From positions 1 to 64,000 of the forward strand of contig JAFYQR010000142.1 in NCBI GenBank assembly GCA_017559825.1: a stretch of 64,000 bases of DNA, in the 5' to 3' direction. A model generated the notes under the pieces. The model saw only the letters and a program-made list of their open reading frames with translations, made no database searches and was not told where the DNA came from. This stretch comes from Thermoguttaceae bacterium. GTDB lineage: Bacteria; Planctomycetota; Planctomycetia; Pirellulales; Thermoguttaceae. Of this stretch, positions 1 to 10,200 are shown piece by piece. Made by a program: the position numbers and the translations under genes. The first letter of the stretch is position 1. Every line of letters starts with the position of its first letter.

Positions 1-329
1 GCGCCGCCGCCAAATCCGCCGCCGCCCGGGCCGCCGCCGAAACCGCCGCCCCCGAAACCGCCCATCGGCGGTTGCGCGAGAACCGGAACGCCCGCGAACG
101 CCGACGGCATGTCGACGACGATCGGACGGTTCGTTTTGTTCGTAACGCTAAGGCTGCTTTCGAGCGAGTTTTTCGGGACCAACTTCACTTCGACGAGGCC
201 TTCTTCCATCGCTTGGAAGAGTTCGACCGCTTGCGATTCGTCGACGGGTTCCGCCGCCTTAACTTGAACGACGGCCAACGGAAGAACCGCCGCCAACGAC
301 AACACTAAATGGAACATTCCCAATTTCAT
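1..329 (-). CDS. Secreted protein with Gly-rich tail (3' part cut by window edge)
   Basis: The reading frame opens at the ATG at 327-329 and runs off the left edge, so only about 109 residues are visible. The start is supported by GGAGG a few bases upstream. The first 22 or so residues form a signal peptide (MKLGMFHLVLSLAAVLPLAV, then VQVKAAEP). After it come an acidic stretch and a short conserved-looking core (VKLVPKNSLESSLSVTNKTNRPIVVDMP). From about residue 85 the protein turns into Gly-Phe-Gly repeats (GGFGGGGFGGGPGG) that continue to the edge. The core resembles a small beta-sandwich segment facing the cell exterior. I do not recognise the family, and the true length is unknown. Export is inferred from the signal peptide. 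Confidence 0.8.
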   Translation of the reverse strand, partial: MKLGMFHLVLSLAAVLPLAVVQVKAAEPVDESQAVELFQAMEEGLVEVKLVPKNSLESSLSVTNKTNRPIVVDMPSAFAGVPVLAQPPMGGFGGGGFGGGPGGGGFGGG

Positions 330-781
330 TCGAATTCCTCCGAGACGCGTTCGTAAAGTTTCGACGATATGTTTGTTTTTATTCGCGTAAAAGTCCGCGA
401 CGCGGCTCCCGACTGCCGAGCGCCGCGGTCGACGACGAAAGACGCGGCTCGTTCAAGCGGCGACCTTCGACGCGCCGCCTCCGGAAAATTTTGCGGAAGC
501 GGCGAAAATTTTATGTCGTACCATTATAAATGATAATCTGCGGAACGCGCGGCGTCGAGCGTGAAACGCCCTAAATTTGAAATTTTTTCTAAATTTTCTC
601 AAGAAACTGACGTTTAGGCAAAGTTTGCCAATTAGCCCGGCGGGCGGCGCGGCGGTTTTTCGAGAAAAACGGCGGTTGGGGGCGGCGTTTCGAGCGGTTG
701 CAAGACCGTCGGCGCGACGAGCGGGAGCGCGATTTTGCCCTTTATTCTTAAGAGCGGGCGGTTTCTTGGCGCAAGGTTCCG
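330..781. other. Intergenic gap between the Gly-rich gene and the CYTH gene
   Basis: No credible gene was found on either strand. The part near 490-570 is AT-rich and holds a -10-like ATTATA/TATAAT for the left gene. A near-perfect palindrome GGCAAA-G-TTTGCC lies at 617-629 and could be an operator or chance. The rest is GC-rich sequence that reads open in several frames but has no protein-like composition. Confidence 0.5.
523..528 (-). promoter_or_regulatory. Candidate -10 element for the Gly-rich secreted protein
   Basis: On the minus strand these bases read TATAAT, about 195 bases before the start codon. No convincing -35 hexamer stands 16-18 bases further upstream, so this is only a candidate. 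Confidence 0.35.
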
Positions 782-1378
782 CTAAAGTTCCTCGTCCGAC
801 GCGGCGTTTTGCAGGAGCGCGAGGTAACTCGTCGGAATCGGCTCGGCGAGGCCCAACCGTTCGGCGAGCGCGAACGTCGTTCGGCGGGCGGCTTCGAGTT
901 CTTCGGGGGGCGCGATCGTCTCGATCTCGGTGAAGAAGCCGAGCGGCGGAACCTCGTCCAAAACGATTTCAAACGCGCGACCTTCGAACGTCAGCCGAGC
1001 GGTTCGGCGGCGTTTCTCGACGGTCGGACCCGGTTCGAACCCGAGCCGTTCAAAGAAACGAATCCAGTCGCCTCGGACTCGCTCGACGGTCGCTTCGTCG
1101 GCGTCGTCGGGGAGCGCGGGGCCGAGCGGAAGTTCGATTTCTTCGCGGATTTTTGCTTTCGGGTCGAGGCGCGGGCCCTTGAACGTCGCGGCGAGGCGGC
1201 GATCTTGGCGGCGGATTCGCAGCGCTTTGCCGGCGGTCGGGAATCCGGCGGCTTCGTTGCGGAAAAAGAGGTCGATTTCGGAGCGCGGCGCGTCGAAAAC
1301 GAGCGCGAAATCGTCCCGAAGGCGACGCTCGTAAGCGTCGGCGTCAGGAACGCGGAATTTCATTTCGATTTCAAGCAT
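782..1378 (-). CDS. CYTH domain protein (class IV adenylate cyclase / triphosphatase superfamily)
   Basis: This 198-residue protein opens with LEIEMKF, which carries the ExExK signature that begins the CYTH triphosphate-tunnel fold. It continues with alternating charged strands (LRIRRQDRRLAATFKGPR, KIREEIELPL, RRTARLTFEGRAFEIVLDEVP). Length and layout fit stand-alone CyaB/ThTPase-like proteins, which bind a triphosphate substrate with metal ions. The substrate (ATP, thiamine triphosphate or inorganic triphosphate) cannot be read from sequence. The ATG at 1378 is preferred because the ExExK motif starts at residue 3; no clear Shine-Dalgarno is seen. It lies alone between two secreted-protein genes on the same strand, with gaps that do not suggest tight coupling. 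Confidence 0.85.
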   Translation of the reverse strand: MLEIEMKFRVPDADAYERRLRDDFALVFDAPRSEIDLFFRNEAAGFPTAGKALRIRRQDRRLAATFKGPRLDPKAKIREEIELPLGPALPDDADEATVERVRGDWIRFFERLGFEPGPTVEKRRRTARLTFEGRAFEIVLDEVPPLGFFTEIETIAPPEELEAARRTTFALAERLGLAEPIPTSYLALLQNAASDEEL

Positions 1379-1548
1379 TTTAAAGGGGAAAAATAAGAGC
1401 GGTTGGAAAAATTGGGAGGTTTAGGGAAGTGGAAACGCGGCGCCGCTTCGGGAATTTTGAAACGCCGCCGCGTTCGGGAGCGAAAGCGAACGACCGTTTT
1501 CAAACGTCGCATATTTGAAAAACGTTCGAAAACAGTTCGCGTCCGGCG

Positions 1549-3063
1549 TTATTGGAGAACGTCGACGCGACGAACTTCGCCGCCGCCGTCGCCGCCGCGC
1601 GGGGATTCCTGCGGGAATTTCGGGTTGCGGCTAAGTTTGACCGGACGAACGAGCTTTTCCGGGTTCGGAACCGGCGTTCCGTCTTCAAAACGAAGGTTTT
1701 TAAACTCGACGTTCTCGACGACGCAGGTCGCGTCGCTCATAAAGACGTCGACCGGACGGCGGTTTTCGCCGGAGCCGTACCAGAATTGCATACATTCCGG
1801 CCCGACGTAAATCAAGCAGGCGTCGCCCTCCGGTTTTTTGATCGTCAGGTTCTCGAACGTCAGGTTACGCGAGTTTGACAGAATGCTGATCGGCGCGATC
1901 GGGTTGACTTTATTATTGACGCCGACGCCGTAAAAGTCTTTGTCCCAACCGTCGGTCGGCGCGCATTCGAGCGCGCCTTTGAGGTTGTCGACGTAAATAT
2001 TGTCGAGCGTTCCGATATGGCATTCCTTTTGGCGACCGGGCAACGACTGCGCGTACATCTTGAAATAGTTGAAGCCTTCAAGGTCGCGCAAGACGACGTT
2101 CGTAATCGGGCAGTCGATTTTCGTTCCGTCCGGGTAAACCAAGACGCCGGGGAGAAGGCGAATATCCTTCAGCGACCCGGAGACCGAGCGGCAGTTTTGA
2201 ACCAAAACGCGGTCGATCGGCCCGAGCGCGGGCCCGCTTTGCGGCCAGTCCCAAGCGTTGATCGCGACGCAGTCGTCGCCGGTGCGAACGCAGTCGAAGT
2301 TTTGAACGACGGCGCGGGAAAGGGGGCCGTTGAGGTGAACGCCGTCGCAGTTCGTTTCGACCGCGATATCCGAAATGAAAACGTCGCGAGCGTTCGAAAC
2401 GTGGAATGCAAACGGCGCGCCCTTTTCGATTTTAACGTTGGTAATCGACAGATCGGCGACGTTCGAGAAGAGGAAAACGCCCGCCGAGCCCGGAATCGTC
2501 CGTTTGCGGTCGGACGCGCCGTCCCCTTCGGAACGGTGGTTCTTCTCTTGCGACCAAATCCCGCCGACGACCGTAATGCGGAAATCGCGCGACGAATCGT
2601 CGTCGAGGTAAACCGGGCGAACGCGGCCCGGGAGCATATGTCGGTTGCGCAACATGCAGGCGTTCAAGTTCGGGACGGCGTGGATTCGCGCTTCCGGGTC
2701 GGCTTGAATCGCGCGGTCGGAGTCGAGATAGATCGGGTCGTCGATATAATAAACGTCGTCTGATTTCGGAATGAAAACGCCCTTTTTCTCGTCGAGCGCT
2801 TTTTGAATCGCGTCGGTCCAAACGACGTATTCCTTGCCGTTGATTTCGACCGTCCGTTTGAGGTTTTCGTACTCGCGTACGTTCGGCAAGTCCTTCAATT
2901 CCGGATATTTAATCAGCGACGTTAAGTCGTCGACGATTTCCTCTTTGGTAAGGCGTTTTTCCGTTTCGTCGGCGACGGAAACGGAAGACGCGCCGAAGTA
3001 AAGCGTTCCCGCCGCCGCGACGAAAGCCGCCGCGGCGACGAAGCGAAGCGTTGAAAGTTGCAT
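1549..3063 (-). CDS. Secreted right-handed beta-helix protein, GH28 (polygalacturonase)-like
   Basis: A 504-residue exported protein with a signal peptide at residues 1-31 (ending SVSVADE). The body is a pectin-lyase-like beta-helix rich in N/V/D ladders. Two segments match the GH28 active-site pattern: NCDGVHLNGP (N-x-D) and RTGDDCVAINAW (the paired aspartates). I do not find a clear G-H-G followed by R-I-K; KDIRLLPG may hold the position of the last motif. Catalytic activity on pectic or related glycans is therefore likely but not certain. The start is supported by AAGGA about 8 bases before the ATG. The neighbouring DUF4091 protein on the same strand, 75 bases upstream, suggests the two act on the same kind of glycan outside the cytoplasm. 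Confidence 0.8.
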   Translation of the reverse strand: MQLSTLRFVAAAAFVAAAGTLYFGASSVSVADETEKRLTKEEIVDDLTSLIKYPELKDLPNVREYENLKRTVEINGKEYVVWTDAIQKALDEKKGVFIPKSDDVYYIDDPIYLDSDRAIQADPEARIHAVPNLNACMLRNRHMLPGRVRPVYLDDDSSRDFRITVVGGIWSQEKNHRSEGDGASDRKRTIPGSAGVFLFSNVADLSITNVKIEKGAPFAFHVSNARDVFISDIAVETNCDGVHLNGPLSRAVVQNFDCVRTGDDCVAINAWDWPQSGPALGPIDRVLVQNCRSVSGSLKDIRLLPGVLVYPDGTKIDCPITNVVLRDLEGFNYFKMYAQSLPGRQKECHIGTLDNIYVDNLKGALECAPTDGWDKDFYGVGVNNKVNPIAPISILSNSRNLTFENLTIKKPEGDACLIYVGPECMQFWYGSGENRRPVDVFMSDATCVVENVEFKNLRFEDGTPVPNPEKLVRPVKLSRNPKFPQESPRGGDGGGEVRRVDVLQ

Positions 3064-3138
3064 TGGAGTTCCTTGTTAAAGCGTCGCGTTAAAAAGTTTA
3101 ACGTTTGTCGGTTGTTGCGCGAAGGCGGCGAAAACGCG

Positions 3139-5175
3139 TTATTTCGTCGGCTCTTGCGTCGCGTTTTGCGTCGGTTGGAGCGGCGGCGCGGCGACGAAGC
3201 GACGAACCGTTTTCGTCGTTTTGCCGTCGACCGTCGCCGTAATTTCGACCGCGCCGGTTTTCTCTTGCCAAGTCGAGTGTTCGAACGTTCCGTCGGGGCG
3301 AACTTCGACCGCTTTGCCGCCGATCGCGACCGTCGCGCCCGGTTCCGTCAAGCCGTAAAATTCGATAACGACCGGGCCCGGGACGAGCGTCGCGCCGTCG
3401 CCGGGGAACGTTTGAACGAGGAGGCGCGGGCCGTCGCTTTCTCCGCCGAGCGATTCGATTTCGCGAGCGAGTTCGAGGCGCGTTTCGGTGAAGACCGCCG
3501 GGGCGAGCGCGACGTCGGACGGCGTTTTGATCGCGCGGCGAGCGAGTTCGAGCGAGCGTTTTTTCGCGTTCAGCCACCATAAGTCGGCGTCGGAAGTCTT
3601 TTTAACGTCGGCAATTAGATTTTCGAGTAAAACGAAATACTCGTAATCCTCGATACTTTCGCGCTCCAGTTCCCAGCGAATCGAGTCGAGCGGGCCGGGG
3701 TAGACGACGTGCGTGTCGCCGGGGCCGTATTTCTCGATCGGCGCGCCGAACGGGTCGTCGCCCCAAAAGTTGTAACCCCAGTGAAGATAGCCGGTTAAGT
3801 TTTCCGAGTAGTTCAGCCAATGGAGCGCGCGGACGCGGGAGCCGGGCAGGTCCATAAAGCGGTTCGGGTAGCGTTCGCCGTAAGGATGGCAGCAGATATA
3901 GTACCAAAATTCGACGTCGGCGCCCTTTTTCGCGGCGTCGGCGCGGACTTCTTCGTAAAATTCGCGCCAACGGTCGAAGTGCGAGAGTTTCGGAACCCAA
4001 ATTTCAAGGCGGTCGCTAAAATTTGTCGACTCGATCGCGTCGATTCGGCGCAGTTTCGGAGCGATTTCGCGAAGCCGTCGGGACGCGGCGCGCCAAGCGG
4101 GCAAGTCGGCGCGGAACGGCTCGTCGGCGACGTGAATCATACAGCGGTCGATTCGGCCCGTTTCGACGAGATACGCTTCGAGACGGCGCAACACCGGCTC
4201 GAGCCATTCCGAAGAGTCGAGCCAAACGGATTTCCCTTGCGCTTCGTCGTAAACCGCGCCTTGCGACCAGTTTATCGTGGCGTCGTCGCGGTTGATTCCG
4301 CCGACGTGGACGAGTTCGAACCGCTCGCCGACGCCGGTTTCCTCCGCGAGTTTAAGATAGCGTTCGAGCAGCGTAAAGTCGACGTTCCAAGCGCCGTCCT
4401 TCGAACGCGTCGCCCTAGTGAGACCGTCGCCCGGGCGCCAATAGACGTAAACGACGTTTTGGCGGTGTTCGGCCATATTGCGGAAATAACGCTCCAAAAC
4501 CGTCCAATATTCCTCCGACGCGAACTCGACGCCCGCCGCCGTCGCAAACCGACCGTAAGCGAACCAGTTCGTCGCCCATAAATGGCGTTCTTGCGGAAGT
4601 TCGAAGCGGAAAATCTCGACTTCGAGCGGGAGTTCGGCGCGCGCCGTTTCGGAGGCGACCGTAATCGTTCCGGAGTAGCGGCCCGGGGCGGTTTCGCGCG
4701 GAACGAAGAGCGTAACCCAAACGCCCTTCGACGTTTGCGCGGTTAAATCGAGCGTCGTTTCTTCGAAGAGAACGTCCGGCGCGTCGAACGGGGCCTTGCG
4801 GACGACGATATTCTCGGCGCCCGGCGTGTTTTTAGTAACGGGAATCGTCCCGATCGGGCGAAGGCGAACGTTTGACGCGGCGATTTTCCCGCCGTTCGCG
4901 TTCGTCAAATCGGAGACGGAGAGGGAAAGGCCCGCGACGTCGGCGTCGGCGCGCAAGCCGAATTGGCCCGACTCGTATTCGTTGCGAGCGGCGCGTAGAA
5001 CGAGCGGCGACGCGTCGGTTCCCGGCGAGTCGCCGAAGATTTTCAAGTGCGGGTCGACCGGCCAAATCCGGAGCGCGGACGGTTCGGCGGCGGAACCCGG
5101 CGCGGCGACGGCAAAGAACGTCGCGGTCAAAACGGCGGAAAATAGCGAAAATAGCGAAAAACGGCAGACGGGCAT
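3139..5175 (-). CDS. Secreted DUF4091 / GH123-like glycoside hydrolase
   Basis: A 678-residue exported protein with a signal peptide at residues 1-29 (AVAAPGSAAEP). The N-terminal third is a beta-sandwich (SALRIWPVDPHLKIF through RAELPLEVEIFRFELP). The centre is a TIM barrel with HVADEP near residue 345, where the Asp-Glu pair corresponds to the catalytic pair of GH123 N-acetylgalactosaminidases. A DUF4091-type C-terminal region includes REFYEEV and WWLNAKKRSLELARR. The last 90 or so residues look like a small Ig-like domain (PGPVVIEFYGLTEPGATVAIGG). A strong AAGGAG precedes the ATG. It probably removes amino sugars from host or plant-associated glycans. The family match is good; the substrate is inference. 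Confidence 0.85.
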   Translation of the reverse strand: MPVCRFSLFSLFSAVLTATFFAVAAPGSAAEPSALRIWPVDPHLKIFGDSPGTDASPLVLRAARNEYESGQFGLRADADVAGLSLSVSDLTNANGGKIAASNVRLRPIGTIPVTKNTPGAENIVVRKAPFDAPDVLFEETTLDLTAQTSKGVWVTLFVPRETAPGRYSGTITVASETARAELPLEVEIFRFELPQERHLWATNWFAYGRFATAAGVEFASEEYWTVLERYFRNMAEHRQNVVYVYWRPGDGLTRATRSKDGAWNVDFTLLERYLKLAEETGVGERFELVHVGGINRDDATINWSQGAVYDEAQGKSVWLDSSEWLEPVLRRLEAYLVETGRIDRCMIHVADEPFRADLPAWRAASRRLREIAPKLRRIDAIESTNFSDRLEIWVPKLSHFDRWREFYEEVRADAAKKGADVEFWYYICCHPYGERYPNRFMDLPGSRVRALHWLNYSENLTGYLHWGYNFWGDDPFGAPIEKYGPGDTHVVYPGPLDSIRWELERESIEDYEYFVLLENLIADVKKTSDADLWWLNAKKRSLELARRAIKTPSDVALAPAVFTETRLELAREIESLGGESDGPRLLVQTFPGDGATLVPGPVVIEFYGLTEPGATVAIGGKAVEVRPDGTFEHSTWQEKTGAVEITATVDGKTTKTVRRFVAAPPLQPTQNATQEPTK

Positions 5176-5388
5176 CGTTGGCTCCTTGCGTCGGAGGGGA
5201 ACGGGAAGGCGAAACGATTGCGAACGTCAAAACGACGTTTCGCGCCTTTATTTTAACGGAACGGACGGGCCGCGTCAACGATTTTCGGGGAACAAGGCGA
5301 GTTTTTGCCGAAAAGATTGATTTCGACGCTAAAAGAGGAAAAATAAGAAAGATGGGAAGGCGGCGAGAAATGTGAAAACGCCCCTCGG

Positions 5389-5423
5389 CGCGACGGTCGA
5401 CCGGCAAAAGCGCGACCGTCGCG
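5389..5423 (-). terminator. Hairpin downstream of gnd
   Basis: An 11-base perfect inverted repeat (CGCGACGGTCG / CGACCGTCGCG) with a 13-base loop lies about 50 bases after the gnd stop on the minus strand. Only a short T run follows, so termination may be weak. Confidence 0.55.
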
Positions 5424-5475
5424 GGGAAAGACGTTAAGTTGGGGCGACTAAACGGCGTTTAACGCTGGAACGGCG

Positions 5476-6969
5476 TTATTTCTTCTCGGCGATCCAGTCG
5501 GTGTGATACGCGGCGCCGGTTTCGTCGTCGACGCGCTTGTACGTGTGGGCTCCGAAATAGTCGCGTTGCGCTTGAATCAGGTTCGCCGGGAGACGTTCCG
5601 AGCGGTAGGAGTCGAAGTACGTCAGCGCGGTCGTAAAGCCGGGCGCCGGGATTCCGAGCTCGACCGCCGTCTTAACGACGTTGCGCCAAGCGGTTTGCGC
5701 GTTTTCGACCGCCGCTTTGAAGTAGGGCGCGAGGAGCAAGTTTTCGAGGTTCGGGTTCTCGTCGAACGCCTCTTTAATGCGTTCGAGGAAGACGGCGCGA
5801 ATGATGCAGCCGCCGCGCCAAAGGAGCGCGATGCGACCCAAGTCGAGCGTCCAGCCGAACTCCTTCGCGACGGCGCGAAGTTGGGCGAACCCTTGCGCGT
5901 AACTGCAGATTTTCGACGCGTAAAGCGCTTGTTTGACTTGGTTAATGAACTCGGCTCGGTCGCCGGAGTAACAAGCGTTCGTCGGGCCGGAGAGAACGCG
6001 GCTCGCGGCGACGCGCTCGGCTTTGAGCGACGAAATCGACCGCGCGTAAACCGCTTCCGTAACGAGCGAACTCGGGACGCCGAGGTCGAGCGCGTGTTGG
6101 CTCATCCACTTCCCGGTGCCCTTGGCGCCCGCCGCGTCGAGGATAACGTCGACGAGGCCCGCTTTCGTTCGCGGGTCGACGACGGTGAAAATATCGCGGG
6201 TGATTTCGATCAAATAGCTGTCGAGTTCTTCGCGGTTCCATTGGCCGAAGATTTCGGCGAGTTCTTCGTTCGTCGCGCCGACGGCGTTTTTGAGAATCCA
6301 ATACGCGTCGCCGATGAGCTGCATATCGCCGTATTCGACGCCGTTGTGAACCATTTTAACGTAATGGCCCGCGCCGCCGTTTCCGATCCAATCGCAACAC
6401 GGAACGTCGTTGTTCGGGCCGACTTTCGCCGAAATCGCTTGGAAAATCGGTTGAACGAGCGGCCAAGCCTCCGGGTCGCCGCCGGGCATCAAGCTCGGGC
6501 CCTTGCGCGCGCCCTCTTCGCCGCCGGAAACGCCGCTTCCGACGAAGCGTATCCCGCGTTCGGCGAGGAATTTAACGCGGCGTTCGGTGTCTTTGAAGTG
6601 CGTGTTCCCGCCGTCGATCGCGACGTCGCCCGGCTCGAGGTGCGGCAGGAGCGCGTCGAGAACGGCGTCGACCGGGGCGCGATCCGGGTAAAGCGCGGTT
6701 TCGAGCGCCGGAACCGGGTCTTTCGCGGTAACCATCATCAAGACTTTGCGCGGCGTCGACAGCTTCGACGCGAATTCTTCGAGCGTGTAAGCGCCGGTCA
6801 ACGCGTCGCCCTTCGACTTCGCTTCGTCTTTGGCGAGGAATTTGTCGGTTTGCGAGGCCGCGAGGTCGTAAACGGCGACGCTGAAGCCGCGGTCGACCAT
6901 ATTAAGAGCGAGGTTTTGGCCCATCACGCCGGCGCCGACGAGACCGATATCGTATTTTTTCTCGGACAT
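5476..6969 (-). CDS. gnd: 6-phosphogluconate dehydrogenase, decarboxylating
   Basis: This 497-residue cytoplasmic enzyme oxidises 6-phosphogluconate to ribulose 5-phosphate with CO2 release and NADP+ reduction in the pentose phosphate pathway. The Rossmann motif GLVGAGVMGQNLALNM sits at the N-terminus. The substrate and catalytic segment GGAGHYVKMVHNGVEYGDM follows, and the C-terminal helical domain has normal length. The frame extends six codons further to a TTG, but the ATG at 6969 has GGAG about 8 bases upstream and matches the family start, so I use it. It is flanked by secreted glycan-degrading proteins, with which it shares only orientation. The transketolase gene of the same pathway lies 28 kb away. 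Confidence 0.96.
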   Translation of the reverse strand: MSEKKYDIGLVGAGVMGQNLALNMVDRGFSVAVYDLAASQTDKFLAKDEAKSKGDALTGAYTLEEFASKLSTPRKVLMMVTAKDPVPALETALYPDRAPVDAVLDALLPHLEPGDVAIDGGNTHFKDTERRVKFLAERGIRFVGSGVSGGEEGARKGPSLMPGGDPEAWPLVQPIFQAISAKVGPNNDVPCCDWIGNGGAGHYVKMVHNGVEYGDMQLIGDAYWILKNAVGATNEELAEIFGQWNREELDSYLIEITRDIFTVVDPRTKAGLVDVILDAAGAKGTGKWMSQHALDLGVPSSLVTEAVYARSISSLKAERVAASRVLSGPTNACYSGDRAEFINQVKQALYASKICSYAQGFAQLRAVAKEFGWTLDLGRIALLWRGGCIIRAVFLERIKEAFDENPNLENLLLAPYFKAAVENAQTAWRNVVKTAVELGIPAPGFTTALTYFDSYRSERLPANLIQAQRDYFGAHTYKRVDDETGAAYHTDWIAEKK

Positions 6970-7099
6970 AAAACGCTCCGCCGACAAACGTTCTCGCCGT
7001 GGTAAAGCAAGGGGGAAAAACGTTTGCCGGGAATTTCGTTAAGTGGTAAGGGAAGGATAACGGGAAAACGCCGCCGCTTTGCGCGTCGACGCGCCGTTT

Positions 7100-7105
7100 A
7101 TTATA
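7100..7105 (-). promoter_or_regulatory. Candidate -10 element for gnd
   Basis: The palindrome ATTATAAT gives a minus-strand TATAAT about 130 bases before the gnd start. The -35 position is not convincing. Confidence 0.4.
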
Positions 7106-7202
7106 ATCGATTTTTCGCCGAAAGGGAAGTTTTTTTCGCGAATTTTTTAGCGAAAGTTCGCGCTTAACGGAGAAACGACCGCGGCGGCCCAAAACGGGAA
7201 AC

Positions 7203-7241
7203 GCCGCCGCGTCGCGCCGCCGTCGGTTTTTCCGCGGCGGC
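7203..7241 (-). terminator. Hairpin after the 1,400-residue secreted protein gene
   Basis: Perfect inverted repeat GCCGCCGCG / CGCGGCGGC beginning some 18 bases after the stop codon, followed on the minus strand by a short pyrimidine-rich stretch (GTTTCCCGTTTT). Confidence 0.5.
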
Positions 7242-7258
7242 GCAAGTTTCGCGTCGGC

Positions 7259-10200
7259 TTAGTTGCCGGGCGCGATCTTCGTCAAGCGTCGAACGAGCGT
7301 TTGGGCCGGCGATTCGAGGCGCGGATTCGACGCGACGCCCCAGTCGCCGCTCGAGTCGTCCGCTTTTCCGACGTCGGCGATAACGAGTAGCGAGACTTTC
7401 TTTCCGGCGAACGCGCTCAAATCGGCTTCAAGCGGTTTCCATTCGTGCTTCGCAACCGTCGTTTCCGCAAGCGTTTGCTCGTTGGAAATCGAACCGTCGT
7501 CGGCGAATGTCGCGACCGCGACTTGGAACAGAATCCCGTCGCCGAGGTGGCTTTCGTCTTTCTTTCCGACGTCGACGCGGAACGTCGCCGGTTCGTTCGG
7601 AACTTCAAAATCGAAGCGGAGATACGTTCGCCCGGTCGGGCCGCCCATATACGGCGGGTGGAGGAAAAAGCCCGAACGAACGTCGCCGCCGCAAGATTGC
7701 GACGTTTGGAAGTTCGCCTGCGCGCCGGAATTCGCGAACGACGGCGACGGAGCCGCGCCTCGCCGTTGGACATAGGGCGTATAATCGATATTCGAGGAAA
7801 CGCGCCCGTCGCGAGCGCCGAAGTCGAGCGTTTCAAACGGAACGAATTGCGACGCGGTCTCGAAGTTCAACGAATAAACGGTTTTGAGCGCGTCTCCTTG
7901 CGGCGGCGTCGCGCGGACGAACGCTTGAGACGTATCGGTTCCGGCTTTTTCCGGCGCCGCGAACGGGAAAACAAGATTTGTCGGTTCGGAACCTTCGACG
8001 TTAAAGGGGTTAGGATAATTTTCGACGGAAAACGTTCCGGCGGCGCGCGGCAAGGCGGTTTTTAGCGAAACGGTCAAAACGTTTGTTTTCGCGTCGAACG
8101 CAAAGCTCGGCTCGACGGCGTTTACAACCGAGAAATCGACAAAGGCGCCCGCTTCCGGCTCCGCCCAAATTCGCGTGTTCGGCGTCGCGTCTTGCGGAAT
8201 CGTAAAGTCGACCGTTTGGCCGTTTGCGTCGCGCAAGACGACCGTTTCCCCCGGCGCGACGGCGTAACGTTCGCAGCTCCAACGCTCGCAAGTTCCGGCG
8301 GTTTGGTTGTTTGCGTCGTTAACGTCGTCGGCGACCGGCGTTTTCGTCAAGCGGTAGGAGAACGCGCCGTCGACCGGAACGACGAACGTAAATCCGCGCG
8401 AACGACGGACTTGCGCTTCGCCGAGCTCTTCGCCGTCGTAATTGAGCGCGACCGCAGAGACCGCTTCGTTTGCGTCGGCGATTTTGAACCCGAGTTCCGC
8501 GCCGTCGTAAGGGATGAGTTCGAAAGAGTTTGCGTCCAAAACGCGGCAAACGCCCGACCCGGCGCCGCAAGCGCGTTCGCAAACCGTCCAAACGCCGCGC
8601 CCGTCGAGGTAAACATATTCCGGCGACGCGCAGTAGTCGAAGCGATTTCCGGCGTCGGAGAGGCGCGACTCGACGAGAATTTCGCCGTCGGAAGTCCAAG
8701 CGACGTAACCATTTGGCGGAAGCGAAATCTTGCGTCCGGCGAACGTCGTTTCGAGGTTTTCCGTCTCCGAACCGTTCGCGACGACCGTCGTTCCGTCGGC
8801 GTACTCGACCCCGACTTGCGAGCGCTTCACGACGTCGGCGGCGAGCGCGGCGCTGGCGTCGAGCGCGTTTCCGTCGGCGTCGAAGTAGCGAATCGTCGTC
8901 GCCGAAACTTGCGTGTAACGCGCCGCGATCTGTTGAATCATAAAGTAACTCTTGGCGGCGCCGACGCTTCCGAAGTCGAGCGCCAAGAAACCCGGGTGTC
9001 CGAACGCGAGCGTTCCGGCGAGGAAACGGTCGAGGAGCGCCGTGTTTTCGGCGGGCGTCTTCGGTTTGTAACCGGGCGCGAACATTCCGATATTGCCGAG
9101 GCCGAAGTTGCACTCGAGATCGTGCATTTTGCGCAGGTCGAAGTCGACGAGCCAGGGATTGACGCGCAAGTTGTAAGGTTGGTCTTGGGCGTAGTTTCCG
9201 TCGGTCAGCCCGGAGTAAAAACAGTGGTGCGGGCCTTCGGAATAGGTCGGGCCGCCCCAATTTTTCTTTTGCAGGAGGAAAATTTCGCCGTAGGGGTAAT
9301 AGACGCTCATAAACGTCCCGGCGCCGGGGACGCGAGCGTCGTAATCGACGCGAGTCCAAGCCGGAACGGACGAGTGGACGTCGCAGTAAGCGCAGCTAAA
9401 TTGGAACTTAGCTTCGTTGATCGGCGTGAGCTTTTCGCAATATTCGACCGCTCGAGCCGGTTTCGGCGCGTAACACCTCGCCCAAGCGCGTTGCAGCGAG
9501 CCGTCGGAGAGGCGTGAAATCATATCCGGCGACCAATACTCGTTGACCGGCGCGAAGTCGGTGAAGTTGTTGTACGGGCCGTAAACAAAGCCGAGTTCGT
9601 CCTGCATAAAGCGCGAATAATCGATCCAACCCGCGTCGCCGCCTTTTTTAGGCGCCGGTTTGGTACGGAATGTAAAGCTCTCGCCGCCGTCGCGCCAACA
9701 GACTTCGTGGTCGGTAACGATAACGTTGCGCATCCCGCGGCGCCAAACGTCGCGCCAATATTTTTTGTCGGCGTCGCGAGTCGTGGCGCCGTGAGCGCGC
9801 CAAACTCCTTTTCCGGCAATATGTTTGTAAGGCGACGTCGGGTTCGCGATCGTCGGGAGCGTCTCTTCGAACGTCGGCGAAATCGTTAAGACGAAGCGTT
9901 CGTAAACGTCGTTGCGCGTTCCGTCGGTTTTCGTTCGGTATTCGGAAGCGCCGTTGACGACGGCGTAAGCGCGGCCGTTTTCGGATTTGCCGACTTCGTG
10001 TTTGCCGAGCAAATACGAAGCGCCGCTGCGGTACCAATCGATATGACCGGACGCGAAGAGTTTGCCGCCGTTGGAGTTCGCGTCGTCGGCTTGCGACATT
10101 GTGGAACCGTCGGTCGGCGGCGTAAAAATTAACGCGCCCGGTCGACGACCGTAATCGTATAAATAATAAGGAATAGCGAAGGTTCGCGGGTTCTCGACTC

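Noticed and set aside
1025-1045. tRNA T-arm-like GGTTCGAACC
   Set aside because: It lies inside the CYTH gene and no cloverleaf can be drawn around it.
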